Shown piece by piece: positions 49,912 to 61,650 of a DNA stretch of 64,000 nucleotides. The notes below the pieces were generated by a model. The model was not told the origin of the DNA, searched no databases, and saw nothing but the letters and a program-made list of their open reading frames with translations. This DNA is from Iris pallida (lineage: Eukaryota > Streptophyta > Magnoliopsida > Asparagales > Iridaceae): assembly GCA_029216955.1 (NCBI GenBank), contig JANAVB010004177.1:1-64000 (forward strand). The letters are read 5' to 3'. A program made the position numbers and the translations under genes. How positions within the stretch are numbered: position 1 is the first letter of the stretch; every line of letters starts with the position of its first letter.

Positions 49912-52900
49912 GGACTATACAGGTAGAGCAGCAATCTTCCAGTGTCGGCTTCAAAATTGAATTCTTCTGTCATGAAAGGTTGAAGACCTTCTTTTCGGTC
50001 GAAGATGATTGTGTGATCACCTTTTCTTCTGCCTGGGACTAGGAACTAGGCACCTTTAATGGGAGTAAGCCGGTTCACGGTATAGACGGTTGTCACCTGT
50101 GTGTGCAGATTAATGTCCTGATCGTGCTCCATAACATACATCAGATTAAGCTTATTGCGCTCAGGATAGTTCAATGGCAACCTTTTATTGATTAAATAAG
50201 GTATCTTGTCGAGAGGAATTACATCATTGGCAGAGGAACTATCAACATATGCAACCAGATATTTTACGAGTTCTGTCTCCTCTTCAGCTACCCCCTGCAT
50301 GACCAGAGACTGGGGCGACGTCTTGGCCAGCTTGACCACCAAGGGTTCTGCTTGTGGCATCGGCTTGCTTGAGGGCTTCGGATCAACACTTGGCTGCCGA
50401 CTTGTCTTAGGGAGGCGGATAACCATCGGCTCGACAGAGGACTTTGCATCTTTTGTTTGCTTTTGATTGGATTTCGACAACCGGATCACCATCGGCTCCA
50501 CAGAGGACCTTGCCTCTTTCGTTCGCCGTTGATTGGATTTCGACAATCAAATCACCATCAGCTCCATGATGGGTTTTGGCTCCTGGCTAGACCTCTGGAG
50601 TCGAATGACCATTGGTTCCAACTGTGCAGCTGGGGCGGGGGAATCGGACACTTCTTTATGCAGAGTTGCGACAAAGGGTGCGGCTTTGCCATGGATTTTT
50701 AGATGTACCTCTGACCCTGTTGTGACCTCTAGTTCGTTTTGTGTCCCCACATCAACTGTGTGCTGCTTAGATTTATCATATAGACAAGCCTCAGACGAAT
50801 AGTAAGACTCAACACCTTTGAAGGGATCGATGTCGGCGAATTCCATCTTCACGAAGCCGTGCTTACTGACATACTTGAAGTACTGGTGGAGTGTGGATGG
50901 CACAATCATATAGTCATGTATCCATGGACGCCCCAAGAGGATATTATAGGACGTATCTGCGTCTATGACATAGCAGGTAACCTCCATTTTCGGGTCGTCG
51001 ATCTGACATTTCAAGCAAATCTTTCCCAGGGGATAACTTCTTCCTGAGTTAAAATCGCTAATAGCGGTGTTGGTCGATGCTAGCCGGTGCATAGGGATGC
51101 CCAGGAGTTGAAGTAAGCTTTTCGAGATGATGCTTATTGATGAGCCAGGATCGATGTGTATCCGATCCACCTTGATGTCGCCTATGTATCCAGTGTAGTA
51201 CAAGGGACGATCATGTAAGTTGGTTTTGATCAACATATCTTTTGGGGTAAATACGATGTTGGGCATTATATCTGTGTAATTGCTGCCTTGGAGATCTGCT
51301 GACGGGTCCTCCCCTGTAGGCTTGACCTGAGCTAAGTAGGCGTCAGCATTCTGGAGTACTTCGCTCAATGCGATACGAATGTCCTTGGAGAGCCTTAGGA
51401 GCTCGTATAACGATAACTTTGCTAGCGTATTAGACAGTTGTGCTAGTATATCAAAGTTGTAAGGTCTCTTTAGCCCTTGAGGTGCGTCCTTATGGAGCGG
51501 CCTGTCGATGCGGGTTTTCTTCGGCTTGGATCTATCTGCCGGAAGAGGTTGAGATGGTCCCGAAACATCAGTAGCAGGCAGCGTCGTCGGCTGAGGGTCC
51601 TCGACTGAATTATCCAGAGTGGGCTAGTTGAAGATGGCACCGCCTGGATAACTTCTGGTACTAAGTCCGGGCGGACCTACATGACCTCTCCTCGTGACGT
51701 GGTGAGAGGCACCAATCCAGTCGTCTGGTCCCGTACAGGTGGAAGGTTAGTAACCTCCATCGTTGTCCGGGGAACAGGTACTACCCCATCTTGAGTTTTT
51801 GTTGGAAGGAAGTCACCGAACTGAACGGATACCATGTTTGCAGCCACATTAATCTCTTTGAAATACGGTGACAGAGCATTGGAGTTGATGAGGTTCTGGA
51901 TGTACCGCTTTAATGTGAAGCACTCATGCGTAGGGTGGTGGAAATAGCGGAAAAAGTGACAATACTTCGAATCTTCGATCTCTGCTGGTCGAGACTCGTG
52001 TTCTACATCATGTACTCGGATCCTACCCGCCTTCAGGAGCATGTCGAAGATAGGCTTGACATGGCTATCTTCAAAAGAGTAGGACATCTCCTTGGGCTTC
52101 GGAACTTCTTCTTGCTTTTGTTTAGGCTTTTTGGTCGTACCAACGACCATGGCCTGTTTGTCGTTGGTGTCCCGGTTACTGGTGGTGCCGCCACTGTTAT
52201 TGTTATTGGAGGTGGTACCAGGGCATTTGCCTTTGTCCTTTCTATTTGGGATGTGTAATCCCAGCTGGCGAGTCTTCTTTAGCTTTGCCTCCGTATTTGT
52301 AGCGCTTATTATGAAAGTCATCCAATCCCTGAATTGATCTTCGCCCATCTATAGGCTGATTGTAGAGAGCAACTTCTTTTGGCAAATTTCGATCAAGGAG
52401 CTTTTAGGATTGCCTTGGGGAAATCTCATCGTGGTTTGGCAAAACCGTTCGATGTAGTTTCTCGTTGGCTCCCTTTCTTCCTGGACGACGTCTATGAGAT
52501 ACGACATTATCACATCATGTCCCACTTCGTAGAACCTTTCCAGGAACATGTGTTTGAATCCGTCAAAAGAATAGATGCAGTTGTCCGGGAGGTTGCGGTA
52601 CCAGTCGAACGCGATTCCCTCCAATGCTCTGATAAATAAACGTGTAAGGATGGCGTCACTATGCGGCAAGTGGTCTATTGTGACCTCAAAATAAGTCATG
52701 TACCAGCTAGCAGAGGTCTTCCTTGCAGTGCTGGCTGAGGTTGCCGAGCTGGAGGAGCCTGTTTTCTTTCCTTCCTTTCCAGCAGGAACTTCTGAGTTGA
52801 ATTACAAGAGGCGAAAGGAAATTCCTCGTCTCCTAAAATTTGCACCTGTTTCTCGAGTTGTCGTCAGGCAGGTGCTGGCTAGTGTAGTCGTTGAAAGACG

Positions 52901-52990
52901 GACTGCCGGTCTTTAGGTGCTGCCGACTTGTCGCAGCAGCAGTTGATGACAACTTGGGTACAGTGATGTCCTAGAGAGGGTTCACCGCAT
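49912..52990 (-). pseudogene. gag: gag and protease of element C
   Basis: Minus strand. Capsid-type segment (MTYFEVTIDHL... FDWYRNLPDN ...FKHMFLERFYEVG, 52699-52349), then a linker with CHFFRYFHHPTHECFTL (52348-51677), resembling the conserved post-capsid motif of Tat-type gag. A retropepsin-like region (51368-50547) follows, with IDPGSSISIISKSLL and a downstream ILLGRPWIHD (conserved LGRPW-type motif). Then an extended low-complexity segment with repeated EPMVIRL units (50630-50380). Interrupted by stops between these blocks. The start is lost and 52700-53009 has no clear coding register. Confidence 0.8.
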
Positions 52991-53451
52991 GCCAAGGTTG
53001 CCTCTCTCTCACTACCAAAATATGACAAAATTGCGACGAATTTAGCGACTCCATGAGAGGACGTCGCTAATTTTTAGGAATTTAGCGACGTGGCAATATG
53101 ACGTTGTTATTCGTCGCTGGTGGCGACTACTAGCGACGAATAGCGACTTAATTTATTAAATGGGAATCTGCATTGCATTGTCGTCGCTACACGTCGCTAA
53201 TTATTTAAATATAGTGACACGTAGCGACGACTATTATAGTACGTCATCGTATATTAATAATCAGCGACGTTTAGCGACGTCGCATGCGGACGTCGCTAAA
53301 TGTTTCATATATGGTGCATGAGGGTTTCTTTTCTATCATTCCCCAAAAAAAATTTCCTCCTAAATTTCCCGCTCTCCCTCCTCCGACGCTCGCACCCTCC
53401 TTCGGCCTCCTCCTCCTCGCACCCTCCTCCGGCCTTCTCCTCAGGTATCCC

Positions 53452-53482
53452 CCCCTCTCTCTCTCTCTCTCCCTCTCTCTCT
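53452..53482. repeat. (CT)n microsatellite
   Basis: CT-rich tract in the leader region of CACTA-3, comparable in position to the CT-rich leader of CACTA-2. Confidence 0.9.
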
Positions 53483-53734
53483 AGGGCACTGCTTTATGTT
53501 TGTATTTGTGTTTAGGACTATTTTGGGTAACCCTCCCTCTCTCTCCTCCTCCTCACACCCTCCTCAGGTAGCCCCCGTTCTCCTCAGGTAGCACAACGAC
53601 TGCTTTATGTTTGTGTTTGGACTATTTTGAGATACATGGATTACTTGTGGTTATGTGGGGACTATTTTGGGATACATAGATTGCTTGTGTTTGGACTAAT
53701 TTTTGCCATATGAAATCAATCTACTAATTTTTGC

Positions 53735-54370
53735 TTGTATCAGTTATTGTTTGAGGGGAAAGGAAGTGCATCAGTCAATAGACTGATGAGTGCATCAATA
53801 AGTAGACTAATAAATGTATCAGTCCTTGTTGATATGTGTATCATCCCTACATTTAATCTAGAGTATATGTTATTTAAGCCTATGTATATATATTGTTCAT
53901 TGTTAACTAGTATAATGAGTGATGATTGCATACTTGTATCAGTCGAGAGAGTATTAGTATCAAGATTCAGGTTTAGTCCTCCATTACATTAGTATCAATC
54001 ATAATTCATTCCTATATACTACTTTTGTATCAGTCTTTACTGATAACATGTATCAGTTATCACTGATATATGGTAGCAGTCATCACTAAACATGGCATCA
54101 GTCATGATACCTTGGTTCAGTCCTTGTTTGGATTTTATAGTATCAGTCCCATGCTTCATTGTGTATCAGTAATTAGTATGTAGAGAGGGGAATACTTCTT
54201 CATGTATTTGTGACTGAACAATGTGAAGGATTACTCTATTTTAGTATCAGTACCACATGTGGACTTTGTATCAGTCCTTGTTATTGTATCCAGTACCATA
54301 TTAGAACATGGCAGTTGGCTAAGGATTACATCAGTCCTACATTGTATCGGTCCCAGTCCTCTAATATCTT
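53735..54370 (+). repeat. Cluster of degenerate GTATCAGTCC motifs
   Basis: At least fifteen dispersed copies of (G/C)(T/A)ATCAGT(C/T), mostly in one orientation, within about 640 bp between the left terminus and the transposase of CACTA-3. No protein is supported. Confidence 0.7.
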
Positions 54371-55044
54371 GTTTTAGTCGAGGGGGCACTTTAGTTCAAT
54401 GCCTTTCTATAGACTATAGTTGTATGTTCTTACTAGTCCTTAGTTTCAACATTTGTATAAGTAAATAAGAAGGGGGAAGTTACCTCAGTCTCCTAGTTCA
54501 GAGATACCTTGTATCCTCTTGGACAGTTTTTTATTTATTAAATAACAAGTATGTATTTACTACTTAATATACATATATGTCGCAATGACCATCAATCTCT
54601 CGATAGACACTGGATGGGTACCAGCCAGACACTGTCTCTGCAGCCATTCAACTGGCGAGGCAGAAATCTATGTACGACATTTGCTATAAGGAATTTGCAT
54701 TAATCTACGGTACGACATCTTATTGATTATGTTACATCCTTCAGATACTAGATTCGATAAGAACATATACTACACCATATGTACCGAACATAGATGATTC
54801 GCACTAATGTATGCTAGAATGAATTTTGGGTTGTGTTCTGAGCCATGCGTTCTCACACTTGTCAAAAAAAATCGAATATAACCTTTTTATCTGCTTTCAA
54901 AAAAATCGAATATAACCTTTTTACCTGCTTATGAAAATGTGTTCTGGGCCATCCGTTCTCACACTTGTTTCTTTTTTGGAATTAAAAAACATATATGAAT
55001 TATACATTGAGTGTCAATCTTTGCAGAATTATCTTAAAATAGAT
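54371..55044 (+). other. Leader region of CACTA-3
   Basis: No gene seen. AAAAAATCGAATATAACCTT is duplicated at about 54867 and 54899, as is CATGCGTTCTCACACTTGT-like sequence nearby. A possible splice acceptor (TTTGCAG) lies at 55019-55025 just before the coding region, as in CACTA-2 (TTTACAG at about 43421). Confidence 0.45.
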
Positions 55045-56762
55045 ATGAATTACTATCTGCGGAACCATTTGTAGATGTACAATCGTCATCCTAATGACAT
55101 ATACGGTGTACGGGATGAATTTATACAGGGTGTACAACAGTTCCTGCAGTTTGCCAAGGCGTTCCCTCAGTACATGGACCGTACAAAAATTAAGTGTCCA
55201 TGTGTGAGATGTCATAACTTGAAATATCATTCGGAAGAGGATGTGACATATCATTTGTATTCGAGGGGTTTCATGCCAAATTATTATCAGTGGACCGCAC
55301 ACGGAGAACTTCTGCTTTTAGCATCCAAGCCGGAGCCTTATGTAGATGTCCACGAGCATGCTGTGTACGACCAAGGGTGGACGAACATGGTTTTCGATGC
55401 TACGGGACCTAGTTTTGATCCGAACAATCAATATGCAGCTGAGGAGGCACCGAATGCCGATGCTGCAAAGTTCATGGAGTTGCTGGAGAATACAAGGACT
55501 CCTTTATATCCTGGTTGTGATGACCATTAACCGTTGGAGGTGATTACAAGACTGTTGAGCATAAAATCAGATTTCAACATGTCTCAAGAATGCTACAACC
55601 GAATCCTGGAGTTAATTAAAGATATATTGTCGGAGGGTGCCAAGTTACCTAAAGACTTCTATCGATCCAAGGGAATGGTGAGATCGCTCTGGATGGGGTA
55701 CGAAAAAAATTGATGCATGTCGTAACGGATGCATGTTGTACTATAAGGACGACAAGGATGAAGACGCCTGTAGATTTTGTGGTGCCAATCGCTTCAAGGC
55801 AACTAGTACAACAAGGACTTCTGGTGCACGCAAGCCAACAAATTCGATGCACTATTTGCCTTTGATGTCGCGGTTGCAGAGGTTGTTTATGGCAAAGGAG
55901 ACAGCTGAGAATATGAGTTTGCACAAGCGGGAACAAATAGATGAAGTACTGGATCATCCATCCGACGGAGAAGCATGGAAGCATTTTGATCGAGTGTATC
56001 TCGATTTTGCTTCGGAGCCGCGTAATGTCAGATTGGGGCTTTCCTTCGACGGTTTTACCCCATTTGGACTTTCGGGCTCACAATATTCTTGTTGGCCTGT
56101 GATTGTTACTCCGTATAACTTGCCGCCTTGGATGTGTATGAAGACTCCTTATATATTTCTAATTGTTATTATTCCAGGTCCGAAGAACCCGAAGAGGAAC
56201 ATCGATGTGTACTTACAGCCCTTGGTAGATGAGCTGAATCAGTTGTGGGAAGTAGGTACAACCACATATGACGTTTCCAGAAAGCAAACCTTTCAGATGA
56301 GGGCCGCACTAATGTGGACCATCAATGATTTTCTGGCCTATAGAATGTTATCGGGTTGGAGCACCCATGGTCGTCTCGCATTTTCGTATTGCATGGATCG
56401 CACTAAGCCTTTCCGTTTGAAACACGAAGAAAAACCGTTCTTCTTCGATCATCATCGACAGTTCCTGCAAAGGATTATCCGTACTGGAGGAACAAGAATA
56501 CTTTTTGTGCTGGCGTGGTAGAGAAGTCTAGTCCACCACCACGGTGGTCCGGAAACACGATATGGAAGGAAGTTAAAGAATTTTCAAGTGCTATTGAAGA
56601 GCCTATATCGGGGTACAAGTGTGATGGATTTGGCCGCGCTCACAACTGATGAAGAGGAGTATATTCTAGGACCTGCATGCCATATTGGAGTGACCATTTG
56701 CTCAGACATAACCTGGATGTCATGCATATCGAGAAGAATGTATTTGACAATATAATAAATAC
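55045..56762 (+). pseudogene. tnp2: TNP2-type transposase of CACTA-3, 5' part
   Basis: Collinear with residues from the N-terminus to the RxxDVMHIEKNVF region of CACTA-2. Segments: IKCPCVRCHNLKYH (CxxC domain), NADAAKFMELLE, FNMSQECYNR, GLSGSQYSCWP, WTINDFLAY, LDVMHIEKNVFDNIINT. Lesions: TAG at 55069-55071 where a Trp is expected, TAA at 55528-55530, a frameshift in an A run near 55706, and a second frameshift near 56470. It stops at 56762 where LTR D begins; DUF4218 and DUF4216 lie beyond the window or are lost. Confidence 0.9.
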
Positions 56763-58026
56763 TGTCACGACCCGCACCCTAGAGTAAGGGCACGAGAAGT
56801 GGGTACGTCCAGCCTACGCCGCAGTGTCGGCGGTAGAACGCTGTCCTAGGTCAATCATCTAACAATATAAAGGTACCTGTACAGTATATACTCTCCGAAT
56901 GGAGGTGACATAACAGAAAACAATCTCAATCACATCTAGGGTAGAAAAATGAAAGATAGATAGATAGACAGTAACTCAAAGAGAACAGTAGCATAGATGA
57001 AATAAGTCTAAGTGTCTAGGATACATAACATCCAGAATGTCAACCCAAAATACAATATAAGTCTAAGAGTCTATACATCTCAACATCTCAAAATACAACT
57101 CAGAATGTGAGACAAAATGATAATATGAAAAAGACTGACTAGCTAAACTAGCCTAGACTACTGGGGCAACATCCTCAGCTGCAGGTGGATCCTGCTGAGG
57201 GTCCACAACATAAGTATCATCTAGTCCTGCTCCATAATAGGTAGACACCAGGGCCTCATCCTCATCCTCTGTAATATTTTCAACAGGTCCAGTCAGGACA
57301 GGAAGGAGCACAATACATCTCACGCAGTGTATAGTATGATAGGAAATATAAAGCATGCAATAGAGTAAAATACAGGAATTGCTGAAAGAAGATACATGTA
57401 GTAAAAGAGATAACTGTAATGAAATATCTACTATAATAGAGAACTAGCAGTGACTAGTGAGTCAGAGTAAAATATAGACATGTGAATGGCATAGAAAATT
57501 CATGACTACAGCTAAGAGTGATTCATGACTACAGCTACTGGAGTAATATCCACATGACTATTTCTACTCCCCCATCCCCAATCAATACACAAGGATCCGT
57601 TCAAGTTATGTTAAGATTCGTGATAAGCCTATAAATGGGTGATTCATGAGAGGCTCTGTGAACATGAGAGTACATGAGTCACAAGCGATTCGTGAATCTA
57701 TGAAAGCATAGAGATACATGATGATTCGTGAAAAGCACAAACAAGCTGTATCTGATGCTCCCGAGAGGGATAACATCTCATGAAAAGATCCATATAGTAC
57801 CAATCCGTGATAACGATCGTGTCAGCATCAAGTAAAGTAGTCTAGAGCAAGAATATAAATCCTGGCAAGTATAAAACGGTCAGAGAATGTACTCGCCTGA
57901 TAACTGAACGTCTGAAGAGGATATACTGCCTGAGGAGAGATGTATGGCTCCTAATCAGTACAATACAAGTCACAATGTATCCACAATGGTAAAAATAGAG
58001 TATACAATGCATACTACATGATTCTA

Positions 58027-58517
58027 GGTCAATCTGGTCAAAAGTCAACTCTTGATCAACATTCTAGTCAAACTAGTCTAGTTATCTAGGGTTTTGGTCA
58101 ACAATGGTCAGACTAGTCAAATACTAGTCAACATGATCAATCTAGGTCAAGTCTAGGTCAAACTTAGACTAACTAAGGTTTTGGTCAAACGAAGACTAGT
58201 CAACAAGGTAATTAGGTCAGTGGTCAATTATCTAAGTCAATACTCCATAAGACTAACTCAAACCATGACACAACTCCTAATTATTCCACTTAATCCCATA
58301 CATATCTTAATCTACATAGGGCTATCTATATAACCCAAGTGGTCAAACTTAATCAACTAGTTAGGGTTTAGTCAAACTTTAGTCAACTAGTCCTTCTATG
58401 TTCATCCAAGTCATTTCTAAGTCAATTAGGTCATGGCTGACCTATAGTTGACTTTGGTCAACAAGGGTCAACTTGCTAGTTAAACTAGGTCTACTAGACC
58501 TATTGGTCAAGTCTAAA
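58027..58517. repeat. Cluster of GTCAA/TTGAC motifs in LTR D
   Basis: About twenty GTCAA copies in 490 bp, mostly as (A/G)GTCAA(A/C). On the minus strand, which is the LTR sense, they read TTGAC(C/T), the plant W-box core. Confidence 0.75.
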
Positions 58518-58681
58518 CCTACTAACCATAGACCATAGGCCATAGGCCCATGTATCTAGGATACCCTATATAGGTATCCATATCTATATAAAATATGAAC
58601 CTACCCATATCTATACATATATATATTCAACTATATAGTGCCACATATATATATAATACCCAATTATATATATAGTACCCA

Positions 58682-58690
58682 CATTTATAC

Positions 58691-58733
<43 letters not shown>

Positions 58734-58747
58734 ATATTTATAGTTGA

Positions 58748-58788
<41 letters not shown>

Positions 58789-58797
58789 TATATATAT

Positions 58798-58843
<46 letters not shown>

Positions 58844-58844
58844 A

Positions 58845-58889
<45 letters not shown>

Positions 58890-58903
58890 TCAACTATAAA
58901 TAT

Positions 58904-58970
<67 letters not shown>

Positions 58971-58981
58971 ATATATATATA

Positions 58982-59057
<76 letters not shown>

Positions 59058-59084
59058 CCCATATATACACTCAACTATAAATAT

Positions 59085-59170
<86 letters not shown>
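58682..59170. repeat. Compound (TA)n microsatellite in LTR D
   Basis: Nearly 490 bp of TA, interrupted by inverted and direct copies of TTGATATTTATAGTTGAGTG-type spacers. GA- and CA-rich tracts follow to about 59400. Confidence 0.95.
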
Positions 59171-59689
59171 CCTATATATATACAACCTACATATATATAT
59201 ATAGAGAGAGAGAGATCAATAGAGGGAGAGATGTAAGAGAGTGAGAGGGATAGAGAGTGAACAAGAGAGAGAGAGAGAGAGACATGGGATGTGGGTGTGT
59301 GGGGTGTGTGTGTGTGACAGAGAACAGCGGGGGGGGGGTGCTGTTCTCAGATTTCTGAGAAAGGGGCACAAAACACACACACACACACATTACATATATA
59401 TACACCTATGTATATATACACACATATCTACACAAATACCTATGTAAATACACCCTAATTTCCACCTACACACACATACATATATACGTATATATTCAGT
59501 ATATACACACATAAATATACATATATATATACATTAAAATCATTTTGAAATTCGTTTTTTAAAAACTGCAAAGAACAGTACTACTGTTCATTACTGAACC
59601 TAAGGGGGGTAAACCCAATACCCGACCCAAACCGAGCTAAGGCTCGAAACCCAAGGTTGGTAACACTAGCCCCTAGTGTCCTCTAGTGT

Positions 59690-60400
59690 CCTAGGTGCCT
59701 GACACGACACCACGACACGATTAGATGTGTCAATTCTCACAAAAATCCAATCGGGTAAACACAGACACACACACATGTATACTGCATCGTGCACGCGTGC
59801 TCCTAGCTCTAGGACACGACACACGTGTCTAGGAGTCTCGTACTCGTGTCCCTAGGTTCGCCTAGGGTCAGGCTAGGTGTCCAGCTACCTGAGTCGTATC
59901 CACGTGTCACCATGTGTCGACATGAGCCCCGTATCAGTCGAGTTTTCTCGACTGATACACACTGTTTCAGACAGTGTCGTGCGTGTGTTCTAGTGTCTAG
60001 TGGACACGACACACGCCACGTGGGGTCACGTGGTCATATCCACGTGTAGCCCACGTGTTGGGCTACACACTCGTGTCACCACGAGGTATCCACGACTCGT
60101 GTCCGTGCGACACGAGTCGCGTGTCAGTGAAGAAAATGTACGCATGCAGTGCAGTGCGTGTCCCGTGCGAGTGAGATTTCTCTCTCGACACGACATGGCG
60201 TGACACGAAACCTTGGGGGCATGTTCGCAGACATTGCCCCCGTGTCCATGTCAAATTTTACGTGTCCTAGTGCTCTGTGCAGTGAGCACGAATAGCGTGG
60301 TAGCAGGGCACTGTTCGTGCACCTGTCACAGCGTATCCGTATCGATTTTCGACACGAAAACGACATAGTGTCGTGTTCAGTCAAGTAGGGTATATATTCT
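59690..60400. repeat. CACGTG- and GACACGA-rich region of LTR D
   Basis: Many copies of CACGTGTC, ACACGAC and CGTGTC. A region of matching composition lies at 61980-62660 in LTR E. No protein is supported. Confidence 0.7.
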
Positions 60401-60876
60401 ACTAGTCCAGGGCTATAAGAAATGTAATTAGTTTTGCAAAATAACAAAGTTCAATTCTTTGTGGCATTTCATCAAACATGGTTTAATAGCCTAGGATACG
60501 TTTCCGATACGGACACCAAACCAACCCTAAATTTTACCAAACTTGACCCACAGTTAGGGTAAACCTATATGCATGCATTTATGAAGAAAAAACAGAATAT
60601 TAACTATGTTTATAGGTATTTACCTATGAGTGCAAATCCAATGGAAAATCAATGAGAGGGGGGTGTTTTTTCTTCCACTTGGTGATGCCCAAAGCTTTGT
60701 GAAACTTTGGTTGCTAGCCTCCCTCAGTTCCCTCAGTGTAGTAGGGTCCCAATGCAAGAAACTAGAGGTGATTTGGATAAAAAATGATCAATTTATGGTC
60801 TTGTGAATGAATGGGAATTTTAAGGTTTAATGAAATGTAAATTCATGTAAAGGGGACTTGAATGAACTATGGGGTG

Positions 60877-60883
60877 ATATATA
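60877..60883 (-). promoter_or_regulatory. Possible TATA box of LTR D
   Basis: TATATAT on the minus strand after a C run and a GGCAGGCCACAC motif. LTR E has ATGGCCGGCCACC upstream of its TATA box. Confidence 0.45.
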
Positions 60884-61643
60884 GGAGGGGGGGGGGTAGT
60901 GTGTGGCCTGCCATGGGGGTAGGGGAGGGTGTCCTTGGCTTGCTTCACCTTGAAGGAAGTTTGACTTCAAGGTAAAGGTAGCTTAGATCTTTAGGTTTTC
61001 AAGAAATATCACAAAAGTAAATATCTAGATATTTTCTATTCTTTAACTAACATGTAAATATCTAACCCCTTAGTTTCTAGGTTAGTAACTAACCTCTAGA
61101 TTAGGGTAAAATAGGTTAGGGGCTCTCATGACACTTAACAATAATTAAATAATAATAAAACACATAAATGCAAATAATTCCAAATAAATCCTAGAAAATT
61201 ACCAAAATACCCTTTAGGCTAAAAAGTGTCACTACCACATTTCTAGTTTGAGGGTAAATTTATTATTTTTGGGGTAATTTAAATTTATTAGAATTAATTA
61301 GAATTTATGGGAATTTTTAGGATTTATTTTGGAATTGTTTGGACTAGTTTGATTTTTTTGTCTAGTATTGACTCATGTAGACCAACCTAGGAGCTAACCC
61401 TAGTTAGTTGGCCTTGGTTAGGATTTGTGACTCTAGTCTAACCTAGCCTAATCTATGGTTAAGTCATTAGAACCTATTTAGCTATAGAAATTAGAAAGCC
61501 ATAAGCCATGACTTATGACTTAGAGTCTTTATTAATTAAATCTACCTTAGCCTTTGTAACTTGGCCCAAGGCCCAATGTTTTGGCAAAACCCTAACCCTA
61601 AGGATGTATGGCCGGCCACCTATTTGCCTAGGGATCCCCATCA

Positions 61644-61650
61644 TATAAAA
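61644..61650 (+). promoter_or_regulatory. Probable TATA box of LTR E
   Basis: TATAAAA, 417 bp after the putative LTR start, followed by CCCCTCC and a pyrimidine-rich leader (about 61670-61760). Confidence 0.55.

Larger units (their letters stand above)
40686..53009 (-). mobile_element. Element C: Tat/Ogre-like gypsy retrotransposon, broken by CACTA-2
   Basis: Minus-strand gag-protease (52990 to 49912) and RT-RNase H (42258 to about 40686) belong to one element split by CACTA-2. The RT (MPFGLKNVGATYQ, LKMNPTKS, RKFLGFVIT) and a protease with DPGSS resemble the Tat/Ogre group, not the chromoviruses. RNase H is cut short at the junction with element O, integrase is absent, and the 5' end is lost beyond CACTA-3. 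Confidence 0.75.
53010..56762 (+). mobile_element. CACTA-3, left part, truncated by LTR D
   Basis: Starts CACTACCAAAAT at 53010 followed by GTCGCTAA-type subterminal motifs (to about 53300), as in CACTA-2. It carries a plus-strand TNP2-type gene that ends abruptly at 56762. The rest and the right terminus are not in the window. The expected 3-bp duplication would be TCT (53007-53009). Confidence 0.82.
56763..61226 (-). repeat. LTR D of a gypsy element (minus orientation; right boundary uncertain)
   Basis: Begins TGTCACGACCCGCACC, as LTR A does, and carries the same 35-bp block (56811-56845). That gives minus orientation, with its 3' end against CACTA-3, so this is a 3' LTR or a solo LTR. A minus-strand TATA-like site at 60877-60883, followed by a long transcribed-type region, supports the orientation. 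The upper boundary is not clear: TG-type starts are possible between 61204 and 61239. No PPT was found there. No gene seen; all open frames are low complexity or in repeats. Confidence 0.6.

Noticed and set aside
58638..59087. Open frames with long YIYIYI runs
   Set aside because: They are translations of the TA microsatellite on both strands. The same applies near 1301-1522, 8100-8214, 15000-15240 and 63555-63985.
56757..61210. LTR D as a solo LTR with 6-bp duplication AAATAC (56757-56762 and 61205-61210)
   Set aside because: The six bases match, but the CACTA-3 transposase does not resume after 61210 and the implied LTR start (TGGTAATTT) is atypical. In AT-rich DNA such a match can arise by chance.
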